Source of the DNA: Xenopus tropicalis
Taxonomy: Eukaryota > Chordata > Amphibia > Anura > Pipidae
Assembly (NCBI RefSeq): GCF_000004195.4
Contig: NC_030678.2
Span: 77,869,404-77,933,403, forward strand
Direction: 5' to 3'
DNA length: 64,000 nucleotides
The position numbers and the translations under genes were made by a program. Positions 30,776-43,400 of this stretch are shown here, one piece after another. The notes under the pieces are model-generated. The model was not told the DNA's origin. It worked only from the letters and a program-made list of their open reading frames with translations, and ran no database searches. Positions within the stretch are counted from its first letter, which is position 1. Each line of letters begins with the position of its first letter.

Positions 30776-31349
30776 CAAGAGCTTAATGCAATATTGAACC
30801 TTGTTCTGAGTAATACTATACACTATAATATTTCTAACATGGAACTCCTTGTGTCTCCTGGCATGGTCTGGGACTGATACAGGGCCAGAGAGCTCAGTCT
30901 TCTGCATCACATTCCTAACAGATATACTCCACATGGGACAACTATCTATAGCGCTGGTTTTAGCCTCATCGGGTGGTGGTTGCTTGTCCTGTTCTCTTTT
31001 CCTTCTCAGTTCCATAGAAGTAAATCTTACCTGATCCTAGATCCTAAAACCCCACACATGTTACTGCTTGATTATTAAACACTGAATCAGCTATAAGAGA
31101 TAGCTCTATTCTCATCTATCCCTTTTCTATTTCTTTCCTCACCCTTTCTAACAAATTCTTCATGCTTTTCAGACTTGCCTGTATGAAACAGTTTATTAAT
31201 GCCTAGAATGATGGAGAAGTTGGCTGGAATACATGTTTTTTTCTCTTGGGAAATATGTCCAAACATGTTTTTCTGTTTGTTCTTAAAAAAAAATAATAAT
31301 TAATCTGCTAATAAGTCAATCAGCTAATTGAGGAGCAGTGGATTTTCCC

Positions 31350-32264
31350 TTAAAGGGATACTGTCATGATTTTTATGGTATTCTTTTTATTTCTAAGTTA
31401 CACTGTTTACATAGCTAATAATTCACTCTACCGTTTAAAATTTTATTCCTGAACCAGCAAATGTATTTTTGTTAAGTTGAACCAGCAAATGTATTTTTTT
31501 TAGTTGTAATATTGGCATATAGGCAGCCATCTCAGTGCATGGTGCCTGAAGCTGGCGATACACGCACCGATAATATCGTACGAAACCTTGTTTTGTACGA
31601 TATTCGGTGCATGTATGGCAAGTCGGTGAGTCGACCGATATCGCAGGAGGCTGCTGATATCAGTCGACTCGCCGATTGGCCAGGTTAAAAGATTTTGATC
31701 AGGCGCCATAGAAGGTGCCTGAGCAAAATCTGCCGTCAGGGCTGAATCGGCAGAAGGAAATCCTATTGTTTCTACCTCCTTATCTGCCGTTTCAGTCCTG
31801 AACTGTTAGTGGCAGATTGTATGATCTTTTGTGCGACCGATGGTCACACGAAAGATCTAAAATCGCTACGTGTGTGGCCACCTTGAGTCCGAGCTTTCAG
31901 AAGGAGCCAGCGCTACACATTAGAACTGCTTTCAGATAACCTATTGTTTCTCCTACTCCCATGTAACTGGAGGAGCCCCAAGCCAGACTATCTTGCTCCC
32001 TTCCCATTGTTCAGCTGATTGGCTGCAATGATGGGGGTGATATCAATCCAACTTGCAGCTCAGCAGTAAAGTGTGACTGAAGTTTATCAGAGCACAGGTC
32101 ACATAGTTATGGCACCCTGGGAAATGAAGAATACGGCTGAATAATAATATGTGAAATTTCAAAATGAAATATAAAAAAATCTGTTTGCAAGATCCTGCTG
32201 AAGAAGTTCTATTAACTGATGCATTTTGAAAAAAACTTGTTTTCCCATAACAGTATTCCTTTAA
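31350..32264. mobile_element. TTAA-flanked element G, copy 1, with nested insert
   Basis: Starts TTAAAGGGATACTGTCATG and ends CATAACAGTATTCCTTTAA. The interior matches 50792-51432 in reverse orientation (GGAGCCAGCGCTACA, AACCTATTGTTTCTCCTACT, AAGTGTGACTGAAGTTTATC). It is interrupted by 31549-31886. Confidence 0.78.
31549..31886. mobile_element. inverted-repeat element H (GGCGATACACGCACCGAT), nested
   Basis: AAGCTGGCGATACACG at the left and GTGTGTGGCCACCTT at the right mirror each other, with CGATAT/ATCGG-rich arms. The uninterrupted site is seen in the related copy at 50792-51432. A sister element is at about 57421-57697 (AAGGTGGCCATACAA / TATGGTCACCTTTA). Confidence 0.68.
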
Positions 32265-35200
32265 GTTTTTTAAGCCATAAGTGACCAGTCGAGTTTGCTC
32301 CTGTCAAGCTTGTCTGCATTGTCTTTTGCTTGCTATGCAAGTTACTTATGTTTATAGGTTAGTTACGTTAATTTTCTTGATGTTATTAAATCTGCCCATT
32401 TTTGTGTATGGTCAGGAAGGAAGGAAGATCCACTGAGAAATTCCTAAATATCCTTGTAGAAGTAGTGCAAGCCATCTTTGACCAGCTTCAGACCAGACAC
32501 CTTTGAAAAGGTGATTAGACTGATATTCAAGGTGAAGTCCAAAGTCCAATGCAGTTTGAAACAGTGGTGGGACAAAGCTGTCAAATGGATCTCAAGATCT
32601 GTGCTTTAGGGGGTGTGTGGAGCTGTATGCGTGTATCCTTCCTTTCATTTGCATTATTTGTCTGAAGTGTTTGGTGTTAAAAAAGTCTTTTAATGCAATA
32701 TATATACCCAGAAAGATCTTCTGTGGCATATTACAGCCTTACAGTTTCACCTGTAGAACATCACAGCCTCCAAGTGTCCTCTGTAGAAAACTGTGTATGC
32801 AGAGCTAACAGAGATATAGGTCTGCGCCAATAGAGAATTACTTTGTGTGTGCATAAATCATTTATGTGTGCTACTGAATTTATTGTGATACACAAATGCA
32901 CAACTTAGAAACAATGTTAAATTTCTTAATTGAAAAGAGTTATTTTGTCTAGAGAGACTAGCAGTACAGCCAGTGGTATCTGTGCATATTACATTCTAAC
33001 AGGCAAGCTATACAATACAAAATATTTCTTTATTATATTTAATGCCAAGACAGGCTAGAATCAGAAGTCAGCACTATGGCACAATTATATTTAAAAATAT
33101 TTCCCACAGAATTTCAGTGGTGAGCTTTTTGCAGATTACCCCTGTGAACTGTGTGGCTTCCAGGGGAGCTTGGGGCAGTGGTATCAGAGGGTACAGCCTG
33201 AAGGCCAGTTAGAAAGAGAATTATGGGGGAATAGCCATTTGCTGTCATATATATACCTAAAAGTCCAGCTTGAAGGTTAGTTAGGGTGACATTTGGGGTG
33301 AATATATTTCCTGTCCTAGATAGTCTTGAGACTATGATAAGCTTTAACTGAATGACTGATACACTGATATCCTATATCTGTACTCAGTGTATGAGCTAAG
33401 GGGGCCCTGAACAAAAGTTAATGCTTCCAGTGGGATTTAAACAAAAAGTTTAATAACCACTGCCTTAGACAGACCAGCATTTGAATTGTTTGAGTCTCCA
33501 AAATGTGTTGCCACTTCCTCACTACAGCACAACATTTTGGGCTACTTTCTAGTGTAATAATATGCCAAGTAAAAATAGCTGTCACGTCTTAATGGGTTTC
33601 GATCCTTGAACTCTGAGCTAAAGTGCTGTTGTAATTACCAACCGAGCCACTGGAGGCTTTTAGTGCTGGTGTTGATCGGCTACTTTAATGTACCTGTTGA
33701 TTTCCTTCCATCTGCTCATTTTCCTCCGCATACCTCGTTATCCCTATGTGAAGTCCATTAATTAATTTACACCCTTTATAAGCCTGCCCCTGGCTATTGT
33801 TGATCATTAATCTACCTGGCTGTGTTCTGGTCCCTGTGCCTGTATCCTCTCTTGGTCCCTTCCTGTTTCCTGCCCAGTTTCCTTGCTCAATACACCATCT
33901 AGTTTTGTTCCTGTGGCTCTCCCAGTTTTGCTTCCTTGCTTGTTTCATTTCTCCATTTGACTGCTGCCTGTTCTGACTTCTGGCCCAATACTGAACTCCA
34001 CATGTCTGCCGCCCGTCTCGACTTCTGGCCCATTACTGGACTTTGCCTCAGCCTGCTGATTGCCCCTATTATTATTTAAACCTTGTTTTTACTTTATCAT
34101 GGCTTGACTTCTCGGTTCCGCCATTTACGGGTATACTCCTGGTTATGAATAGCCTACTCTAAAAACAGATTTATGGAAATATAAAGTGATGATGAACATT
34201 ATTAATACATCATGTTCCTAGATTCAGTACTGTAGCCATGATCCTTGGATAATTTCAATACCCGCCCCCTACATCTTACATTTAATTCTCCTACAGACGA
34301 AAGAAACATATGAAGTCACAAACTGGCGTATTCATGCCTAATTGCTTTTATGAACAAAATCTCTGTGTTGTTATGTATTGGATTAATTCTCTTCTGCTTT
34401 ATCTCTTATGATATTTGCTAAAATGTGTGGATGGGTCAGACCTTACTTTAACAACTTGTAAGTTCTAGCCACTCCCTTGAGAACAGGTTGCACTTACACT
34501 GTAAAAAGGTGAATCTATAGTTGTAAAAATACACATAATAAAACATGTAAATCTGTATAATTTAGGCCCTTTGAGTGTACATAAATCTTTGTTTTCTTAA
34601 TTTGTGTGTAAACAGTATTTTCCAGTTTTATTTATGCCACTTGCATGCACAATGCACACAGTTGCTCTCTGATCATGCAGGGTATTTTTGAAGGCAACAC
34701 AATGTTATCACCACTATACAAACTTACTCTTTCCACTTGTTAAACTCTGAGCCAATTACCACTGAACTATGTATCCTACTGTGTTACTGCTGTATTATTG
34801 GAGATAACTGAAAACTTGCTTACTTATCTTGTGAAAAAGCTGTTCTTAACTCTGCCAATATTTAATAAGGTGAAGGGTGGGGACATTTTGGTGTATAGGA
34901 GGGGCACATCCTCACTGGATTGGAATTTGTTGCTTTATGGTTAAATAGATATATAAATCACAGAGAAATCTGAGTCTGACGTTTTGCATAGTAGAAGTTA
35001 GGATCTGAGTAGATTTAAACAAAAAAAACATTTTTCAAACCTTGGGGCCTGGACTGTTTTTAAGACATAGGCCCCTTCCCAACAAAGCCACCCAACTCAG
35101 AGTTCTGAGCGTTGTAACATGGGTATTGACACTGTAACGTGCCTATTCCTGACACTGCACTCTGGTAGGGTGTGAAATAATAAAACAAATTAATCCAGAA

Positions 35201-35640
35201 CAGGAATAAGTAATAAAATAATCGTGCAGTGTCTTGGAAAGCAGCCACCAGAGGGCTATAGCTGTAGGGGGTTGTTATTACACTGGTACTGAAACCTTAC
35301 TTATGTTACAGGACTATGTAAAAAAATCAAAATGCCAAAAATTGCCCCTTTTGCAACTGCACTAAAGAAGGTTTTAATGGCATAACACAAGATTCCTTAT
35401 AGCAGAAATGCAATACCTGCTTGTCATAGTAAAAAAACCTATCACTTATCTATTTAAAACATTGCTACTGAAATTGTTATTACAGGAGTCTGCAATAAAT
35501 CTTGATATAATTATTTTTATATTACTTACTGAAAAAGTCATCTTAAGAACAGTTTAAATACTAAAAAAACACTAATATTAAATATATTAAATGGGGTTAA
35601 AAACACTAATATATAATGTTGCATAATAAAAGCAAATATA
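32265..35640. other. intergenic, no gene recognised
   Basis: Between slc9a1 and cd164l2. Apart from the SINE-like piece and the 33180-33350 repeat, I see only unassigned AT-rich sequence and a C/T-rich stretch at 33800-34130 that looks like an old repeat. Confidence 0.45.
33585..33655 (-). repeat. tRNA-like SINE fragment
   Basis: On the minus strand GCCTCCAGTGGCTCGGTTGG resembles a tRNA 5' end with A box, followed by AGCTCAGAGTTCAAGGATCG resembling a B box region. The pairing is poor, so this is a SINE or tRNA relic and not a working tRNA gene. Confidence 0.35.
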
Positions 35641-35714
35641 AGTATGAGCACCATTCTAATATACATTAAAGGACAAGAAAAGCTCATTTCTCCTTGGGGG
35701 GCTGCCAAAATGTT

Positions 35715-36702
35715 GAGATTGGGGCGGAGGTTCACCTTCCAGCAGGACAACGACCATAAACATAAAGCCAGGGCAACAATGGAATGGTTTAAAACAAAAC
35801 ATATCCATGTGTTAGAATGGCCCAGTCAAAGTCCAGTAGAGATGTAGCGAACATCGCCGAAAATTTTCGCGAACCCGTTCGCGGACTTTCGCCAAAACTC
35901 GCGAATATTCGCGAACTTTGCGAACCCCATAGACTTCAATGGGAAGGCGAACTTTAAAACCTAGAAAAGCCATTTCTGGCCAGAAAACTGATTTTAAAGT
36001 TGTTTAAAGGGTGCCACGACCTGGACAGTGGCATGCAGGAGGGGGATCAAGCAAAAATTTCTCTGAAAAATACTTTGTAAAAAAAACGCCAAAAAAAAAC
36101 GCAAAAAAAAAAAACGGCAAAAAATAACGCCAAAAAATAACGCCAAAAAAACCCGCAAGCTATTCCTATGTATATGCATAGGCGATAAAACGCGGTGGAA
36201 AAACGCGGCGGGAAAACCAAGGCGAAAAAACGCGGCAAAAGTCCGCGCGAATTAGTTCGCCGGCGAACAGTTCGCTACATCTCTAAAGTCCAGATCTAAA
36301 TCCAATCGAGAATCTGTGGCAAGATCTGAAAACTGCTGTTCACAAACGCTGTCCATCTAATCTGACTGAGCTGGAGCTGTTTTGCAAAGAAGAATGGGCA
36401 AGGATTTCAGTCTCTAGATGTGCAAAGCTGGTAGAGACTGGCAGCTGTAATTGCAGCAAAAGGTGGTTCTACAAAGTATTGACTCAGGGGGCTGAATAAT
36501 TACACACACCCCACTTTGCAGTTATTTATTTGTAAAAAAATGTTTGGAATCATGTATGATTTTCGTTCCACTTCTCACGTGTACACCACTTTGTATTGGT
36601 CTTTCACGTGGAATTCCAATAAAATTGATTCATGTTTGTGGCTGTAATGTGACAAAAAGTGGAAAAGTTCAAGGGGGCCGAATACTTTTGCAAGCCACTG
36701 TA
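35715..36702 (+). pseudogene. Tc1-like transposon 3' half, split by element I
   Basis: Frames encode [13 protein letters not shown] and EWPSQSP before the insert, then [18 protein letters not shown] and [13 protein letters not shown] after it: the last DDE Asp and the Glu region of a Tc1 transposase. The right end GGGGGCCGAATACTTTTGCA is typical of such elements and meets TA at 36701-36702. The left half is lost. Confidence 0.78.
35837..36285. mobile_element. hAT-like element I (TAGAGATGTAGCGAAC), nested
   Basis: The ends TAGAGATGTAGCGAAC and GTTCGCTACATCTCTA are exact inverted repeats, with perfect AAGTCCAG duplications (35829-35836 and 36286-36293). The arms are CGCGAA-rich. It lies in the transposase segment of the Tc1 relic. 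Confidence 0.9.
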
Positions 36703-37418
36703 TCTCCAGTTCCCACATTGCCTGCACACTTCCAAGATTATCCTTCTTTAAAGATCAGTAATTTACAGAACATTCAAGGCATTATGGCAAGTGCTCTATA
36801 ATGCTTAGTGCTCCAGTAAGGGGGCAACCTGCACCGAAATGCCTTGTGCTTTAATTAGTGCACCAGATCCAAGTGCAGAAAGCTGTTACTGCCTGAATAC
36901 CATGCATGTGGTCTCCAACTGGCAATCCACATGAAGCTCCTTACATGGTGGCCTCTATATGCCTTTGTAATCAGCAGCATGTATTTACACAGTTAATCTG
37001 GAATTCTGGGGAAAATGTATAAAATGTGCATTGTATAAAAATTATGGCAAATTTTAATCAAAGAACTTAATTATGTTTAGATAAAAAACATGAATTGCAA
37101 ACATTTCTTTAAATGTTTTTCATGGGAGTTCAAGCTGGTAAAGAAACACCATATTAACTGTTATCTCTCCTTCTTCTTTGGCTGCAAGCAATAGTATCTA
37201 CAGGTATAATGTTCTGTTCCTGTCTCAGGTTTCAGTCATCATCAGCTTCCTGCTGCTACGTGATCAGTTACTGGGGCACAAATAAATTGCACTAGAGTTT
37301 CCTTTTGTTGTCTACCTTCACCACCTTCCTTTGCTGCAGTCTTTTCTGATCCCCCTTTTTTAACATAAAGAGCATCTGGTCTTCTTTCAGACCATTCCTT
37401 CATCACCCTTCGTCTGAC

Positions 37419-37476
37419 ATGAAGCAGTTATTCTATGTGGCCATTCTTTCCTCTGCACTCTGTCTTTGCTGCGCAG
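37419..37476 (+). CDS. cd164l2: cd164l2 coding exon 1 (signal peptide)
   Basis: Encodes residues 1-19 plus one base, MKQLFYVAILSSALCLCCA. The donor is GCGCAG/gtaagg. The ATG has G at -3 and lies shortly after a pyrimidine-rich leader. Confidence 0.85.
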
Positions 37477-40400
37477 GTAAGGAATAAAAACCCAACAAGC
37501 TCAAAATAATGTTCTTATTATACCTAATATATAAATGCTTTTATGTACTACAGGGAGCTGCAGGCAACTGGAGACTTGTGTGCACTGCACTACATCCACA
37601 TTAAATACCTCCTGCGAGTGGATTACCTGTCGTAATTCAGGTAAGAAAATATGACCAAAACTTTGCATGGGGGGTCTAAGAATGTATAGAGGTATATGTA
37701 TTTGGTAAAAGTACATATTCTGCAAATTGTCATTCTTCTGGTTGAATGCTGTGATCTGTAGGTCATGCGTTGCTTTTGTATTAAGAATTTTCCTTTCAGT
37801 AATTTGTTATATTGATAAGTAGTTGAGTTTTAGGGGCTGATTTACTAACCCACGAATCCGACCCGAATTGGAAAAGTTCCGACTTGAAAACGAACATTTT
37901 GCGACTTTTTCGTATGTTTTGCGATTTTTTCGGATTCTGTACGAATTTTTCGTTACCAATACGACTTTTGCGTAAAAACGCGAGTTTTTCGTATCCATTA
38001 CGAAAGTTGCGTAAAAAGTTGAGCATTTTTCATAGCGTTAAAACTTACGTGAAAAATGCGCAACTTTTCGCGTAAGTTTTAACGCTACGAAAAATGCGCA
38101 ACTTTTTACGCAACTTTCGTAATGGATAGGAAAACTCGCGTTTTTACGCAAAAATCGTATTGGTAACGAAAAATTCGTAAAGAATCCGAAAAAATCGCAA
38201 AACATACGAAAAAATCGCAAAATACCGATCATTACGAAAAAAACGCAATCGGACTCCATTCGACCCGTTCGTGGGTAAGTAAATCAGCCCCATAGTGTTT
38301 TTGAAATGAGGATCAAGAAGTCATGGTTTCAGTTTCTGCATCAGTGTCTTAAATTGTGCGCTGTGTGGGCCACTTGGTACAGTTTAGCTTGGCTTAATAT
38401 GAAGGAGCACTATCACCAACCAACATAATTAATTTGCCAGTGGAAAACTAGAATCTTTATTTAGTCATTGCTTTAATGTGTTTGTGTAGTCTTTACATAG
38501 GATATTTAAAAAAAAAAAAAATATTCTGTTAATGGATCTTGATCTTGAATAGCTCAGTGTCAGATGACCCAGCTTCTTGATGGAATGGCTGCTGTCTGAT
38601 GTAGGTTTACAGAAGAACGCCAGCTGCCTGATAGGAGCAGAGTGGGCTTCTTTATAATATAAACTATTGAGCTTCATTCTCAAAACTGAATTTATGTAAA
38701 ATATTAAATGAGTTTTTCCAACCATATCTTGCAAACAAAGAGTTGTCACCTTTTCTTAAATCTTATCTTACTAGCATTTTCCCTATAAAAATATTGACAC
38801 CAAGCAACATTTTTGCTATTCAACCTGATAATATACCAGCCATGTGGCTACCATACTGAAGCAGAATGCACATCCCATAACTACATTCTGTGTACATCCG
38901 TGTGTAAATTTTCTCTTTACAGTAGCAATTTTTTTTTCTAAGGGATAGATTTATCAAAGGTCATATGTAATATTTATTTAATTTAACATTTTATCACCAG
39001 TGAAAAATTTGAATTGTCTAGAATTTTTCCCATATCATTTAAAAAAAAAAAAAAAAAAAATCCCTGGTAAATATGTAGCCATTTTATTGCATTATGAGAC
39101 TTTCCCCTAGATTTGTATTGTAATTTTTAGCAAGCTTTGCAAATTTTGGTCCATAGGAAAAAATTGATTTCTACTGTTGACAGCTGGAGAAAAAAGTGGA
39201 TAATGTTTTGATAAATGATCCAGCCTGGTATTTTTTTAATTCTGGAGAAAAAGGCTAAGCTTTGCCTGTCAGTTAAGCTACATTGCATTATGGCTTTGAA
39301 TAATAGCAGATTTGCTTTTTTCAGCCTGTGTAGGAACTGCAGGCTGAGAAATGCAGGTAATCTGCCTAGTGTGGCATAGAAGCTTTTAAAGGAAAACAAT
39401 ATATTCAGAATGCATAATCAATAGATAGTGTATAGCATATTAAAGGAGAAGGAAAGGCTAATAAAGAGTTAATCTCAAGCTGCAGGCATACCTTCAGTTG
39501 TCTCAATAGTGCCCTTAAGTCTCCCCATATTTGGCCTGTTCAGAAGATCTGAAGCCAAACAGGAAGAAAAAACGCTGAGCTGTGTAAAGAAAGTTCCCAT
39601 AATGCCTCACTCCTGCACCGACACCCAGACCAAGTGTACATGCTCAGTTAGTAAGACTAGGGGGCAGATTTACCAAAGCACGAATTAGAATCCCGAATAG
39701 CAAAAATTCATATTGGAAACGAAACTTTTGTATTCGGCACAACAATACGATTTTTTTGCGACGGCGACGAAATAGTCGCAAAAATACCGACCATTACGAA
39801 AAAAAACGCATTCGGACGCATTCGAAGCGTTCGTGCCTTAGTAAATCTCCCCCTATGAGTCAGCTTCCTGCTGATTGGCTCAGATCCACATTCCTAAGGG
39901 GGGGAAGTGAGTTCTTAGCATTCTTAAGGGAGGGGGAGCAGGAGAGAGCAGAGATTTGCTTGTCTCTGGCACATGAATTACAGACACAAGAAGTCAGCAT
40001 TTCTGTGAGTGCTTATGGCTGTATTTACATAGACCTTTCTGATAAAGCTTACTTAGTTTTTACCTTTCCTTCTCCTTTAAGTGGCCTATTAAAGAATCTT
40101 ACCAAACTGGAGTACAGGTATAGGACCCATTATCCAGAATGCACAGGACCAAGGGTATTCCAGATAAGAGGTCTTGCCATAATTTGGATCTCCATACCTT
40201 AAGTCTACTGAAAAATAAATTAAACATTAAATAAACCCAATAGGATTGTTTTCCAATAAGGATTATTTATATCTTAGTTGTGATCAAATACAAGGTACTG
40301 TTTTATTATTACAGAGAAAAAGGAAATACATTTTAAAAATGTGAATTATTTTATTAAAATGGAGTCTATGGGAGACAGGCTTTCCGTAATTTGGAGCTTT

Positions 40401-43400
40401 CTGGATAACGGGTTTCAGTTAACAGATCCCATACCTGTATATGTATATCAGTAAATATTGCCATATTACATCTTTTACCTTGAGCTACTCTATTCACTAT
40501 ATAAACTGTTAATAGATGAGACAGCTAATGATGACCTTTTATTCTTTAGATATAATACATTGGTTTGTAAACTCTTAATGTATTTCTTCTTCATTAGCTA
40601 ACAGTAGCTGTGTTCATCATGGAACAGAACTTGGGGAGTCTTGCTTTGCTACTAACACCAGCAGCATGTGTGCAGGTAAGATGCTTTCATTGGTGGAGAT
40701 GCAACAGTACTGCACATTCGCTCAGAATTATAAAGTGCTTCATAGTTCATATCCTGCCTTCATGGAACCTTTACTGAACTGAGAACACTAAGGGGCAGAT
40801 TTATCAAATTGTGAGTTTAGACCGTAATACATAAAAACTTACCAATGTTGTATTTTAGAAGCGTATTTATGAAATGGTGAGTTTTAACTTTCACCCATTG
40901 ATACTAAAAATCTGCCCCCTATCTATTTCATCTTGGAACAAAGGGGCTCATTTACAGATGCAGTGCGAAGTGGCAAATCTAAATGCAACCCCTCGTGTTT
41001 TTTTTATTCACAATTTAACTTTCTTCCCTACCACAACTTGCACACAATGCACAAATAACACTAAAATTGTGGTACATATTTTATGTTGCGGGGGTTGTAC
41101 CTGTACCTGTAATTTTTTATGCTATAGTTTTACACCACTTTAGATAATGGTGGAAATGATGCATTGTGCTTTACAGTTTAATGGCTAAAGTTTTAAATAG
41201 GAGTAGTGTAAAGAGTAGACAATGGGATTATGCCAAAATCAGTGACAACTGCAAGCAGGCTGGGTCCAATTGGAATCTAAAATAAATTATACAGATGCTG
41301 ATAAGGCATGTTGGTAAATCTATCTGGAAAAAATACATAGAAAAAGAAAAGCTTTGTTTTGGGCACTCCAGGCTGCTCCCTAAATTCTTCCTGGGGGCAG
41401 ATAGAAGTGATAAGGCATAACTTTTATTATTATTCCATTTTATTCACATCTGTCTTTGCTGTATGTGGGTGTTTTAGCTAATGCTTCTTGAGAAATGTTT
41501 AATGGATTAATGTAATAAAAGTTAAATTTTAACTTATCACTGCAACTGGGAGGATTTCAGGAGCAGTCTGGAGTGACCATTTTCTTTTTTCTATAGATTT
41601 TGCCTGACTAATTTTTACTGTGGTGGACCCAGTACCTAGTACTGCTCCTAGCCTTGGCAGGATATATGCTGCCTATTTACTTGCAAGATATTTACACAGC
41701 AAGATCAAATTGTCAGCAGCATAAGGGTTAAAGCTGCAAGTGACATCTCACACTAGACCAAGGTTAGCCATGTAAAAACAGTTTTAACATCAGTTTGATG
41801 TGATTTACGGTAGTTATGCTCACTTAAGCTTAATTAGTATGTTGTAATAAAATAATAAAACTACTGCTATTTGAACTTTCTGTTCCCCTCTTTTTCATTC
41901 CTGTATGGGGTGCACTGTGTAGTAATTTCAGTTGCTAAGGGGCTTCAGTTGTGCCACTACAAAAGCAATGACAGGACAGGCAGCAAGGAAGGGAACCTGG
42001 AGATGTTAGTATATGCATCTCCATAGTCAGTTCTGCAAGGGACTTTGAATCTAGCTACAAGCTGCCTGTACTGTAATGTGCTATCTAAGACAAGCATGTG
42101 AGCACTGGTCTCTCTTTTTTAGTCCCTAAAACAGGCTCAGTGGAAAAGTCTGAGGGTGAGTATGACAAAACATTTGTTGCATTCACTGGGTAACATTGTT
42201 AAAAACTATGGATGGCATTAAAGCCAAGTGCATCAAGTTGCACTTAGATGGGTTGTAATGGATAGGTCATTACAAGGGTAAAGTAACTAAGTACATCAAG
42301 ATCAAATAAGTCTGCATTATTTATTTGCAATTTCCTGCAAGACTATAGGGGATCTATTGTTAGCATTCTAAATAAGAAGTAAAATGTTAAGAGGAAACAG
42401 TATTAACACATTTGTACTAAAGAATATATTGTAGCCTTTTCAGAAACAAAAATGTCCCAATTTTTGTCCCTGAAGAGGTTTCTGTTGAAAAATTCCTACT
42501 GGTTTGTAAGTAGGAAATTTTAGTTTCTCCAAAAAAATATAAACGGAGCACGGTTCAAAAAAGCAAGTGCGAAGCTGACGTGTTAAGATTCCCCTGGAAT
42601 ATCTGAGAAGACAAGGTACTGGGGAGCTTAAAGGGGACTTGTCACCCTAAGAAATAAATCCAAATTATTTTCTATATTCTTAGTTGAGCAAAATAAACTT
42701 TACTTACTCTATATAAATAATATAAATCTTGTTTCTTTCTCTCTTGGAATTACTCAATCACAGCAAGCAGGCAGCTGCCATTTTGTGGACACTGTTATGA
42801 AGGCAAACTTTGTATCATGCCAAAATCTTGTGTATGTGCCAGAATGGGGGACCAGATGCCCAGGCCCATGCACTGGCTACACAATTAGATGAGATGGGGG
42901 GAAAGTGAGATGTGCAGTGACATCTAGGAAGTGCTGAATGGAAAGCTAAAGTTATTGTCTGCCCCGCCTCTATGCCTAAGGCATAGAGGTGGGGCAAGCA
43001 ATATATGATTGACAGCTGGGATTTTTAAAGGCCTTTATAATGGGTTTTGATGTGTCAATATAAAAATAAATTTGAGTTTCATGTTTAATTTGAAAAGGAC
43101 TTTTATTATACAGCTTTTTATGTCTGGGTGACAGGTCCACTTTAAAGGAAAAGGAAAGTCATTTTGGCATTTTACTGCCAATAGATTCACCACATTAGTG
43201 CCACCTGGAACGCTATATTTATTCTGCAGAAAGCTTTACCAGAGCCCTAGAAGCTCCCTCTATTTGTTTAAGATAGCAGCTGCCATTTAGCTTGGTCTTC
43301 ATAGCTTCCTGCTGCAGCTCTAGCTGTTGGTAGCTCAGATCACACATTCTGATGAGAGGGGGAGTGAATTCTTATGGGAAGGGGGAGCAGGAGAAGGAAG

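Noticed and set aside
33585..33655. Possible tRNA gene on the minus strand
   Set aside because: The box-like motifs are present but the stems pair poorly and no clear anticodon arm forms; kept only as a SINE-like repeat.
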